NCBI RefSeq assembly: GCF_023149035.1
Contig: NZ_JAHXMY010000001.1
Span: forward strand, 930,001 to 994,000
DNA length: 64,000 bases
Source: Microbacterium sp. EYE_78
Lineage (GTDB): Bacteria > Actinomycetota > Actinomycetes > Actinomycetales > Microbacteriaceae
Reading direction: 5' to 3'
Shown: positions 8,237 to 15,999 of the stretch, in pieces
Numbering within the stretch: the stretch's first letter is position 1
Layout: every line of letters begins with the position of its first letter
The notes under the pieces: generated by a model
Told to the model about the DNA's origin: nothing
Databases searched by the model: none
What the model saw: only the letters and a program-made list of their open reading frames with translations
Position numbers and translations under genes: made by a program

Positions 8237-8375
8237 CTTCCGCCCGTACTGCATCGCCCGCGGACTGGCAAGCGGATGTCCGCGCCGCCGCGCCCGGCGA
8301 AGGATGGCCCTCCGGAGCGCTCGACTCCGACGGAGGCCCCCGGCATCCGGTCGGGCCCCGCGGGAGGAGTCCGAC

Positions 8376-9383
8376 GTGAGCAGCACCACATCCCGAGGCG
8401 TCGCCGTCGTCACCGGCGGCAGCGCCGGCCTCGGCCGGTCGATCGTCCGTGAGCTGGCGGACCGCGGCTGGGATGTCGCCGTCCTCGCCCGCGGCAGGGA
8501 CGGGGTGGATGCCGCAGTCGCCGAGGTCCGCGCGAAGGGTCGCCGCGCGCACGGCGTCTCCGTCGACGTCGCCGACAACGCGGCGGTCGAAGCCGCCGCC
8601 GCCGAGGTGGAGTCGCAGCTCGGCGAGATCGACCTGTGGGTGAACAACGTCATGTCCGGGTCGATCGCTCCGTTCCTCGACACGACACCCGAGGACTACG
8701 ACCGTGCGACGCAGGTCACGTACCTCGGCACGGTGAACGGCACGCGCGCCGCACTGCAGCGGATGCGGCAGCGCGACCGGGGCCACATCATCCAGATCGG
8801 ATCGGCGCTGGCTCATCGGGGCATCCCTCTGCAGGCGGCGTACTGCGGGTCGAAGCATGCCGTGCACGGCTTCACCGACTCCGTCGTCTCCGAGCTCACC
8901 CACGAGGGGAGCGCCGTCGCGGTCTCCATCGTCGACATGCCGGCGCTCAACACGACCCAGTTCGGCTGGGTGAAGTCGCCGTTCTCGAAGCACCCTCAGC
9001 CGGTCCCGCCGATCTACCAGCCCGAGGTCGGCGCGCGCGCCGTGGGGGACGTCGCCGACAGGCCCCGCCGCCGCACCTGGGTGGGCGAGTCGACCGTGGG
9101 TCTGGTCCTCGGCACCCGGGTGGCGGGTCGCTTCATGGACTGGTACCTCGCCAAGAACGCCTGGGAGGGGCAATTCGCCGACGACAAGGGGACGTCGACG
9201 ACCCCGCCCAACCTCTACGAGCCGGTCCCCGGCGATCACGGCGCCCACGGCGCATTCGACGACCGCGCGCGCGGCGAGAGCATCCAGACCCGCGCGCTGC
9301 GCCACCGGCGCGGGCTGTACGGCGCGGCATCCGTTCTCGGCGCACTCGGGATCGCGGGGGCGGTCAAGCTCCTGCGACGCTGA
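8376..9383 (+). CDS. SDR family oxidoreductase
   Basis: A 335-residue short-chain dehydrogenase, longer than the usual 250 because of a C-terminal extension that ends in a hydrophobic helix (GLYGAASVLGALGIAGAVKLL). TGGSAGLG (about 10-17) is the nucleotide-binding turn; NNVM, the catalytic Ser in GSALA, and YCGSK (Tyr/Lys) complete the active site. The GTG at 8376 has GGGAGGAG 6 nt upstream. The C-terminal helix may tether it to the membrane. The substrate is unknown. Confidence 0.88.
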   Translation: MSSTTSRGVAVVTGGSAGLGRSIVRELADRGWDVAVLARGRDGVDAAVAEVRAKGRRAHGVSVDVADNAAVEAAAAEVESQLGEIDLWVNNVMSGSIAPFLDTTPEDYDRATQVTYLGTVNGTRAALQRMRQRDRGHIIQIGSALAHRGIPLQAAYCGSKHAVHGFTDSVVSELTHEGSAVAVSIVDMPALNTTQFGWVKSPFSKHPQPVPPIYQPEVGARAVGDVADRPRRRTWVGESTVGLVLGTRVAGRFMDWYLAKNAWEGQFADDKGTSTTPPNLYEPVPGDHGAHGAFDDRARGESIQTRALRHRRGLYGAASVLGALGIAGAVKLLRR

Positions 9384-9435
9384 CACCCGCGCCCGGATCC
9401 GCCTGCCGGAAGCGGCACGGGTAGCATCCGTACTC

Positions 9436-10227
9436 GTGCCCTACTTCGATCGCATCGCTTCTGAACGGACGGATGCGACCAGGTTCCGTCCGACGAGTCT
9501 CACCGGGGGAGCCTGGAACGTCGCGGAGCAGCACGTCGCCCCGCCGATCGGCCTGCTCGCCCACGCGATCGAGGTCGACCATACGACGCGCAGCCCGCAG
9601 CCGATGCAGCTGTCACGGCTCTCGGTCGACATCCTCGGCGTGATCCCGATCGACGAGGTCGAGGTCACCTGCCGCGTGCTGCGGCCGGGACGCAGCATCG
9701 AGCTCGTCGAGGCCACGCTCGCGCACACCGGGCGGCCCGCACTCGTCGCGCGCGCCTGGCTCATGCACACCCGAGACACCGACGCGGTGGCCGGCTCGGC
9801 GCATCCGTCGATGCCGCCGCGCGACGCGCTCGAACGCGTCGACCCGTCGTCCGCGTGGCCGGGCGAGTTCATCGCCACGGTCGGCGAGGTGCGTCGTCAG
9901 CAGCAGGAGCCCGGCCGCGGCTGGACCTGGATCCTCCCCGTTGTGCCCCTGCTCGACGGCGAGCCGGTGTCGACCACCGCCCGCCTCGTCTCGCTCGTCG
10001 ACATCGCCAACGGCATCACTCCCCGGGCGGACCCGCGCGAGGTCGCGTTCCCGAATCTCGACCTCACCCTGCACCTCGTGCGCGAGCCCGAGGACGGCTG
10101 GATCGGCTTCGACACGACCGTCACCTTCGGCGCCTCGGGGCTCGGCATGACCCAGACCGTCCTCCACGACGAGCGGGGCGTCGTCGGCTCGGTCGTCCAG
10201 TCCCTCACCGTCCGGCCCGGCCGATGA
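9436..10227 (+). CDS. Acyl-CoA thioesterase-like (double hotdog) protein
   Basis: A 263-residue protein matching the thioesterase-like superfamily (TesB-type double hotdog): an N-terminal GGAWNVAEQHVAPPIGLLAHAIE helix, the first hotdog to about 125 and the second to the end. It may hydrolyse acyl-CoA or bind acyl groups; substrate unknown. The GTG at 9436 follows TAGCAT by 8 nt, a leaderless layout. Its stop overlaps the start of the next SDR gene by 4 nt, so the two are translationally coupled and probably act in one pathway. Confidence 0.8.
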   Translation: MPYFDRIASERTDATRFRPTSLTGGAWNVAEQHVAPPIGLLAHAIEVDHTTRSPQPMQLSRLSVDILGVIPIDEVEVTCRVLRPGRSIELVEATLAHTGRPALVARAWLMHTRDTDAVAGSAHPSMPPRDALERVDPSSAWPGEFIATVGEVRRQQQEPGRGWTWILPVVPLLDGEPVSTTARLVSLVDIANGITPRADPREVAFPNLDLTLHLVREPEDGWIGFDTTVTFGASGLGMTQTVLHDERGVVGSVVQSLTVRPGR

Positions 10228-11084
10228 CCCTCCCGCTCGCGGGCAGGACCGCACTCGTGACCGGCGTCTCGCGCCGCCGGGGCATCGGCTTCGCCGTGGC
10301 GTCGCGCCTGGCGGCCCTCGGCGCGAGCGTGTTCGTGCAGCACTGGCGGCCGCACGACCTCGACCAGCCGTGGGGCGGCGACGATCTCGACGAGGTGCGG
10401 CACGGCATCCGCTCGGCACTCGTCGACGGTGGGGCCTTCGGCGACGCGGAGGCCGACCTGACGGATGCCGCGGCGATCCCGCGCCTGATCGACGCCGCCT
10501 CCGGCCTCACCGGACGCCTCGACATCCTCGTCTGCAACCACGCGAAGAGCGGCGGCGACGGCAGCATCCTCGACATGACCGGCGACCGACTCGACGCGTT
10601 CTGGAGCACCAATGCCAGGTCGACCCTGCTGCTCACCGCGGAGTTCGCGCGCCGTCTCGCGCCCCCGCAGTCGGGGCGTCGCCGCCCGGGCGACACGATC
10701 GAAGGCGAGAAGCCGTACGCCGAGCCGACCGGGCGCGTCTTCTGGATGACGTCCGGGCAGGGGCACGGCGCGATGCGCGGTGAGATCGGCTACGCCACGA
10801 GCAAGGCGGCGCTCGCCGGGATCACCCGCAGTGTCGCGGCCGAGCTGCTCGAACTCGGCATCGTGCTGAACACCGTCAACCCCGGTCCCGTGAACACCGG
10901 CTACATGGACCACGACACCGCCGACCGCGACGTCGACGGCCTCGACGAATGGATCCGCGCGACGCCGTTCGGGCGGGTCGGTGTGCCGAGCGACCCCGCG
11001 GCGCTCATCGGCTGGTTGTCGACCGCCGAGGGCGCGTGGATCGTCGGGCAGGTGCTCACGAGCGACGGCGGCTTCAGCCTGTAG
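10224..11084 (+). CDS. SDR family oxidoreductase
   Basis: A 286-residue short-chain dehydrogenase with TGVSRRRGIG as the cofactor-binding turn, CNHA in the position of the usual NNAG, catalytic Tyr and Lys in YATSKAALA, and a C-terminal GQVLTSDGGF typical of the family. An insertion of about 25 residues (about 150-175, rich in Arg, Pro and Gly) precedes the catalytic segment. The ATG overlaps the thioesterase stop (ATGA). A role in fatty-acyl or polyketide-like metabolism with the thioesterase is inference. Confidence 0.85.
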   Translation: MTLPLAGRTALVTGVSRRRGIGFAVASRLAALGASVFVQHWRPHDLDQPWGGDDLDEVRHGIRSALVDGGAFGDAEADLTDAAAIPRLIDAASGLTGRLDILVCNHAKSGGDGSILDMTGDRLDAFWSTNARSTLLLTAEFARRLAPPQSGRRRPGDTIEGEKPYAEPTGRVFWMTSGQGHGAMRGEIGYATSKAALAGITRSVAAELLELGIVLNTVNPGPVNTGYMDHDTADRDVDGLDEWIRATPFGRVGVPSDPAALIGWLSTAEGAWIVGQVLTSDGGFSL

Positions 11085-11180
11085 CGACGCCGTGCAGCGC
11101 GAGGCCCCCTGCGCGCCCATCCGCACGCCCCACGCACGCCCGTGATCGCACATGTCCGCGGATCGTGCGATGATCCGAGC

Positions 11181-11549
11181 GTGAGCGAGGATCCAACCCG
11201 AGTGCCGGTGCGGTCGAAGGACCTGCTCGAACAGTGGGTCGCCGAGTTCATGGCCACCTGGCACAGCAACGCGACGACCATCAAAGTCGCCGTGCAGGAC
11301 GGTTCGGACGGACGGGACACCGGCCTCGTGGTCGTGCACCTCGTCAACGCCAACGCCGACATCTACATGGAGCCGGTCGGCATCGACAGGGCCGAGTGGG
11401 CGACGACCCTCACCGCCCGGCCGTCGGACGCGACACTCTCGCCGTACTCCCTCGTCGCCCTCGGCGCCGAGGTGACGATGGCCGGCAACCTCTGCATGTT
11501 CCTGCAGTTCAAGTCCCTCGAGTGGGACCGTATGACCGGGATGCACTGA
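11181..11549 (+). CDS. Hypothetical protein upstream of FAD dehydrogenase
   Basis: A 122-residue protein of no family I recognise. It has an alternating beta pattern (TTIKVAVQDG, GLVVVHLVNANADIYM) and no signal peptide. The GTG at 11181 follows GATGAT by 6 nt, a leaderless layout. Its stop codon is directly followed by the GTG of the FAD dehydrogenase, so the two form an operon and this may be a partner protein. Confidence 0.6.
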   Translation: MSEDPTRVPVRSKDLLEQWVAEFMATWHSNATTIKVAVQDGSDGRDTGLVVVHLVNANADIYMEPVGIDRAEWATTLTARPSDATLSPYSLVALGAEVTMAGNLCMFLQFKSLEWDRMTGMH

Positions 11550-13202
11550 GTGACGACGGATGCCGCGGACGCGATCGTCGTCGGCGCGGGACTGGCCGGG
11601 CTGGTCGCCGCATCCGAACTCCTCGACGCCGGCAAGCGGGTGCTCATCGTCGAGCAGGAGCCCGAGGCAAGTTTCGGCGGGCAGGCCTGGTGGTCCTTCG
11701 GCGGCCTCTTCCTCGTCGACTCACCGGAGCAGCGCCGGCTCGGTGTGAAGGACTCGCTCGAGCTCGCCCGGCAGGACTGGCTCGGTTCCGCCGGCTTCGA
11801 CCGGCCCGAGGATCGCTGGCCGCGCGCCTGGGCGGAGGCGTACCTCGAGTTCGCAGCGGGTGAGAAGCGCGCCTGGCTGCGCGAGCGCGGCATCCGCTTC
11901 TTCCCGGTCGTGGGATGGGCCGAGCGCGGCGGCGACCGCGCCACGTCGCACGGCAACTCCGTGCCGCGATTCCACATCACGTGGGGTACCGGCCCCGGCG
12001 TGCTCGAGCCGTTCGTCCGCCGCGTGCTCGAGGGTGCCGCGGCGGGCCGCGCGCACATCGCATTCCGCCATCGCGTCGACCGCGTCGACGTCGCCGGCGG
12101 ACGGGTCGTCGGTGTCAGCGGCGCCGTCCTCGCCCCCGACGACGCGGAGCGCGGCGCCCCGAGCAATCGCGACGAGACGCGCGAGTTCACCTTCCGCGCT
12201 GGGGCCGTGCTCGTCTCGAGCGGCGGCATCGGCGGCAACCACGACCTCGTCCGGGCGCAGTGGCCCGCGCGGATGGGCCCCGCGCCCGAGTCGATGCTCT
12301 CCGGTGTACCGGCCCACGTCGACGGACGGATGCTGGGCGTCGCGGCCGAGGCGGGTGCGCGTCTCATCAACGGCGACCGCATGTGGCACTACGTCGAAGG
12401 CATCCGGAACCACGATCCGGTGTGGCCGCGCCACGGCATCCGGATCCTTCCCGGACCGTCGTCGCTGTGGTTGGATGCCACCGGTCACCGCCTGCCCACG
12501 CCGCTGTTCCCGGGGTTCGACACGATCGGCACCCTCGAGCACATCGTCCGCGCCGGCCACGACCACAGCTGGTTCGTGCTCAACCAGGCGATCCTGCAGA
12601 AGGAGTTCGCCCTGTCGGGCAGCGAACAGAATCCCGACCTCACCGGGAAGGACGTCCGGCTGCTCGCACAGCGCCTGCAGCGCGGGCGCGCGACAGCTCC
12701 GGTCGAGGCCTTCAAGGCACGCGGCGCGGACTTCGTCGTCGCCCGCACGGTGCCGGAACTCCTCGAGCGGATGCGGGAGGCATCCCCTCTGCTCGACGTC
12801 AACCGTGTGCGGCTCGAACTCGACGCGCGCGACCGCGAGATGACGAACCCGTTCACGAAGGACGCGCAGGTCACCGCCGTCCGGCAGGCGCGGCGGTATC
12901 GCGGCGACAAGCTGTTGCGGGTCGCGACGCCCGGCCCGATCGCCGACCCGAAGGCGGGGCCGCTGATCGCGGTGCGGCTGCACGTGATCACGCGCAAGAG
13001 CCTCGGGGGCATCGAGACCGACCTGTCCGGGCGGGCCCTCGCCGCGTCGGGGGAACCGGTGCCGGGTCTGTACGCTGCAGGTGAGGCGAGCGGCTTCGGC
13101 GGCGGCGGCGTGCACGGCTACCGCGCGCTCGAGGGCACGTTCCTCGGCGGCTGCATCTTCTCCGGTCGCGTCGCGGGCCGCGCGATGGCCGCCGCCGTCT
13201 GA
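11550..13202 (+). CDS. FAD-binding dehydrogenase (ketosteroid dehydrogenase-like)
   Basis: A 550-residue flavoprotein. The N terminus has the dinucleotide-binding GAGLAGLVAASELL and EQ at the end of the second strand; the C terminus has the second FAD contact, GLYAAGEASGFGGGGVHGYR. It belongs with fumarate-reductase-like and 3-ketosteroid delta1-dehydrogenase-like proteins annotated as FAD-binding dehydrogenases in actinobacteria. Substrate not predictable. The GTG start abuts the stop of the previous gene. Confidence 0.88.
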   Translation: MTTDAADAIVVGAGLAGLVAASELLDAGKRVLIVEQEPEASFGGQAWWSFGGLFLVDSPEQRRLGVKDSLELARQDWLGSAGFDRPEDRWPRAWAEAYLEFAAGEKRAWLRERGIRFFPVVGWAERGGDRATSHGNSVPRFHITWGTGPGVLEPFVRRVLEGAAAGRAHIAFRHRVDRVDVAGGRVVGVSGAVLAPDDAERGAPSNRDETREFTFRAGAVLVSSGGIGGNHDLVRAQWPARMGPAPESMLSGVPAHVDGRMLGVAAEAGARLINGDRMWHYVEGIRNHDPVWPRHGIRILPGPSSLWLDATGHRLPTPLFPGFDTIGTLEHIVRAGHDHSWFVLNQAILQKEFALSGSEQNPDLTGKDVRLLAQRLQRGRATAPVEAFKARGADFVVARTVPELLERMREASPLLDVNRVRLELDARDREMTNPFTKDAQVTAVRQARRYRGDKLLRVATPGPIADPKAGPLIAVRLHVITRKSLGGIETDLSGRALAASGEPVPGLYAAGEASGFGGGGVHGYRALEGTFLGGCIFSGRVAGRAMAAAV

Positions 13203-13247
13203 GCTCGCACGGCGCGACCGTCGGGGCGCGCCGGCAGAGGGACGTCG

Positions 13248-13880
13248 CTACGCGACGGCTTCGGTCGGCGGAACCTGCGCCAGGGGCGCGCGGGGGAGCG
13301 GCACGGGCGCGGTCGGCGGGCGCATCGCCGCGCGCAACCGTTCGAGGGCGGAGCGCGTCCGCGACTTGACGGTGCCGAGCGGGTCGCCCGTCAGGGCTGC
13401 GATCTCGGACTGGCTGTATCCGCCGAAGTAGGCGAGTGCGATCACACGCTGCTGCTCGACGGTGAGGTCGGCGAGGTGGAGCCGCAGGGCGGCGGCCTCC
13501 ACGCGCAGGTGGACGTCGTCGGCGATGTCGCCGCCGGTCGCGGCGACCGCCCGCATCCCGTCGGATCGGTCGCGCTCGCTCGCAGCCCGCACCGCGCGGA
13601 CGCAGTCGACGGCGCGGCGATGGACGTGCATGAGCACCCAGGTCCGCGGCCGCCCGCGTTCGACATCGAAGCGCCCGGCGTGGTGCCACACGTGGACGTA
13701 GGCCTCCTGCAGCACCTCCTCGGCGAGGTGGTGATGACCCGTCACACGCACGGCGAGGGCGTAGGCCGCGCCGCAGGTCAGGTCGTACAGGCGGGTGAAC
13801 GCGGCGACGTCCTGCGACGCCGTCCGGGCGATGAGGCCCGTGAGCTCATCGTCCGTCACCGGAGGGGATGTTTCCGACAT
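13248..13880 (-). CDS. ECF RNA polymerase sigma factor (SigK-like)
   Basis: A 210-residue group 4 sigma factor: sigma2 region at about 25-95 (FTRLYDLTCGAAYALAVRVT, EVLQEAYVHVW) and sigma4 at about 130-185 (QQRVIALAYFGGYSQSEIAA, GTVKSRTRSALERLR). A Pro-rich tail of about 20 residues follows. SigK-type factors normally have an anti-sigma gene directly downstream; here the next gene is the convergent FAD dehydrogenase 45 bp away, so no anti-sigma is present. It is divergent from the ABC permease. Confidence 0.9.
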   Translation of the reverse strand: MSETSPPVTDDELTGLIARTASQDVAAFTRLYDLTCGAAYALAVRVTGHHHLAEEVLQEAYVHVWHHAGRFDVERGRPRTWVLMHVHRRAVDCVRAVRAASERDRSDGMRAVAATGGDIADDVHLRVEAAALRLHLADLTVEQQRVIALAYFGGYSQSEIAALTGDPLGTVKSRTRSALERLRAAMRPPTAPVPLPRAPLAQVPPTEAVA

Positions 13881-14009
13881 GTCTGCATCCTGCGCCCCGC
13901 GCCCCGCGCATCGCAGCGCTTGCCGAGCGGCCCCGATGGTGCTAGCCGATTTCCACTCATCTGAATGCATCGTCGGCGGCAACACCGACCCACCTCGAAG
14001 GGACCCGTC

Positions 14010-14768
14010 ATGACGCACGTCGTCGGCGACACCGCCACACTCCTCGGCCGGTCGCTCCGGCACGTCCTCCGCAGCCCCGACACGATCGTCACCACCGCAG
14101 TGACGCCGATCGCCCTCATGCTGCTGTTCGTGTTCGTCTTCGGCGGCGCGATCGACACCGGAGCCGAGGCCTCCGTGGACTACATGCTCCCCGGCATCCT
14201 GCTCATCACGATCGCCTCGGGCGTGGCCTACACCGCCTACCGGCTGTTCCTCGATCTGCAGGGCGGCATCGTGGAACGGTTCCAGTCGATGCCCATCGCC
14301 CGGTCCGCGGTGCTCTGGGCGCACGTGCTGACCTCGCTCGTGGCGAACCTCGTGTCGCTCGCGCTCGTCGTCGGTGTCGCGTTCGTCGCCGGCTTCCGCC
14401 CGGCGGCGGGTCCGCTCGGCTGGCTGGCGGTCGTCGGCATCCTGGTCGTGTACATCGTGGCGCTGACATGGATCGCGGTCATCGCCGGGCTCTCGGCCAA
14501 GACGGTCGACGGGGCGAGCGCGTTCTCGTATCCGCTCATCTTCCTCCCGTTCATCAGTTCGGCGTTCGTGCCGACCGCGACGATGCCCGGCCCCGTGCGA
14601 TGGTTCGCCGAGCACCAGCCGACCACCTCGATCGTGAACGCGTTGCGCGACCTCCTCACCGCACGCCCGGTCGGCTCGGACGTCTGGGTCGCCCTGGCGT
14701 GGTGCGTCGGCATCCTCCTCGCGGCCGCCGTCATCGCGGTCGTGACGTACGGGCGCCGCGTGCGCTGA
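14010..14768 (+). CDS. ABC-2 type transporter permease (no adjacent ATPase)
   Basis: A 252-residue membrane protein with six hydrophobic segments, matching drug/antibiotic exporter permeases of the ABC-2 (DrrB-like) type, including VDYMLPGILLITIASGVAYT and ERFQSMPIARS. The ATG at 14010 has GAAGGGA 6 nt upstream. Such permeases are nearly always beside their ATPase gene; none is here. A partner elsewhere or loss of the ATPase are both possible. Confidence 0.85.
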   Translation: MTHVVGDTATLLGRSLRHVLRSPDTIVTTAVTPIALMLLFVFVFGGAIDTGAEASVDYMLPGILLITIASGVAYTAYRLFLDLQGGIVERFQSMPIARSAVLWAHVLTSLVANLVSLALVVGVAFVAGFRPAAGPLGWLAVVGILVVYIVALTWIAVIAGLSAKTVDGASAFSYPLIFLPFISSAFVPTATMPGPVRWFAEHQPTTSIVNALRDLLTARPVGSDVWVALAWCVGILLAAAVIAVVTYGRRVR

Positions 14769-14825
14769 GCGGCGGGCGCGCGGCTTCGTTGCCCCGCCCC
14801 GCTGCCCCGCCCCGCGCCGCCCCTG

Positions 14826-14906
14826 TCCACATCATGTGCTCTCGCCGACATCACATGTCCTGTACCGCGCACGACGTGTGTACTGGTTGCCAGTACATGA
14901 TGTGGA
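14826..14906. promoter_or_regulatory. Nested inverted repeats upstream of the aldo/keto reductase
   Basis: A perfect 12-bp inverted repeat (TCCACATCATGT 14826-14837; ACATGATGTGGA 14895-14906) encloses 57 bp. A 17-bp palindrome, GTACTGG-TTG-CCAGTAC (14880-14896), overlaps its right arm. TTGCCA (14887-14892) could be a -35 with TTAGGG 17 bp on. The region is less GC-rich than its surroundings and looks like a looping operator. Confidence 0.55.
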
Positions 14907-15001
14907 TGCTTAGGGGTGACCCCCGGCCCGACCGTTGCCGCATCCGGCGCGCCGCGTCAAGGCGTGCGATGGCGGCGGATGCCGGTGCCAAGGTGGACGC
15001 C

Positions 15002-15835
15002 ATGACCACCGTTCCCACTCTCTCCCTCAATGACGGACACAGCATCCCCCAGCTCGGCTTCGGCGTCTTCCAGGTCGACCCGGCGGAGGCCGAGCGCATC
15101 GTGAGCGTCGCGCTCGAAGCCGGCTACCGTCACATCGACACGGCCGCCGCGTACCGGAACGAGGAGGGTGTCGGCCGAGCGATCGCCGCCTCCGGCATCC
15201 CGCGTGACGAGCTGTTCATCACGACGAAGCTCTGGAACTCCGAGCAGGGCCGGGACACGGCCCGGCCCGCCATCGAGGCGAGCCTCGAGAAGCTCGGGCT
15301 CGACCACGTCGACCTCTACCTCATCCACTGGCCGCGGCCCGACAAGGACGTCTACGTCGAGACGTGGCAGCAGCTCGAGGCGTTCAAGAGCGAGGGCCTG
15401 TCGCGCTCGATCGGCGTCTCGAACTTCCACCAGCAGCATCTGCAGCGTCTGTTCGACGAAACCGACACGGTGCCGGCGATCAATCAGATCGAGCTGCACC
15501 CCGCGTTCGCGCAGCGCGAGCTGCGTGCGTTCCAGGAGCCGAAGGGCATCCGCACCGAGGCCTGGGGCCCGCTCGGTCAGGGCAAGTACGACCTGTTCGG
15601 TGAGCAGGCCGTGGCCGACGCCGCGGAGGCGCACGGCGTGAGCCCTGCGCAGGTCGTCATCCGCTGGCACCTGCAGGAGGGCCTCATCGTCTTCCCGAAG
15701 TCCTCGACGCCCGAGCGCATCGCGACGAACATCGACGTGTTCGGGTTCGAGCTCACGGACGACGAGGTCGCCGCCATCAACGGACTCGACCGCGGACTGC
15801 GCGTGGGCTCCAACCCGGAGACCGCGACCTTCTGA
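15002..15835 (+). CDS. Aldo/keto reductase (2,5-diketo-gluconate reductase type)
   Basis: A 277-residue cytosolic AKR5-like enzyme. The tetrad is in GYRHIDTAAAY (Asp, Tyr, about 40-50), FITTKLW (Lys, about 75) and LYLIHWP (His, about 108); cofactor residues are in VIRWHLQ and FPKSSTPERI. It reduces aldehydes, ketones or ketoacids with NADPH. The ATG at 15002 has AAGGTGG upstream. It is preceded by a strong inverted-repeat region and followed by a rho-independent terminator, so it is transcribed alone. Confidence 0.9.
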   Translation: MTTVPTLSLNDGHSIPQLGFGVFQVDPAEAERIVSVALEAGYRHIDTAAAYRNEEGVGRAIAASGIPRDELFITTKLWNSEQGRDTARPAIEASLEKLGLDHVDLYLIHWPRPDKDVYVETWQQLEAFKSEGLSRSIGVSNFHQQHLQRLFDETDTVPAINQIELHPAFAQRELRAFQEPKGIRTEAWGPLGQGKYDLFGEQAVADAAEAHGVSPAQVVIRWHLQEGLIVFPKSSTPERIATNIDVFGFELTDDEVAAINGLDRGLRVGSNPETATF

Positions 15836-15845
15836 TCCACTCCGG

Positions 15846-15877
15846 AACGGGGGCGTCGCGCGAGCGGCGCCCCCGTT
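15846..15877 (+). terminator. Rho-independent terminator after the aldo/keto reductase
   Basis: AACGGGGGCG (15846-15855) pairs perfectly with CGCCCCCGTT (15868-15877), with a 12-nt loop and a short T run after. It sits 11 nt after the stop codon. Confidence 0.85.
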
Positions 15878-15917
15878 TCCGTGCGCGCACTCTTCCGTTG
15901 TCCAGGAATGCTTCGAT

Positions 15918-15946
15918 ACACTCGAGTGTCTCTCCGAATCGATTCG
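15918..15946. promoter_or_regulatory. Two 12-bp palindromes upstream of the MATE gene
   Basis: ACACTCGAGTGT (15918-15929) and CGAATCGATTCG (15935-15946) are perfect palindromes in an AT-richer stretch 54-82 bp before the MATE start. TACACT (15916-15921) could be a -10 overlapping the first palindrome. They may be operators. Confidence 0.5.
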
Positions 15947-15999
15947 AAAGCTGCGTTGAATCCGATTCCGGTCCTCCTCCGAACCCCTCGAAAGCTCGA

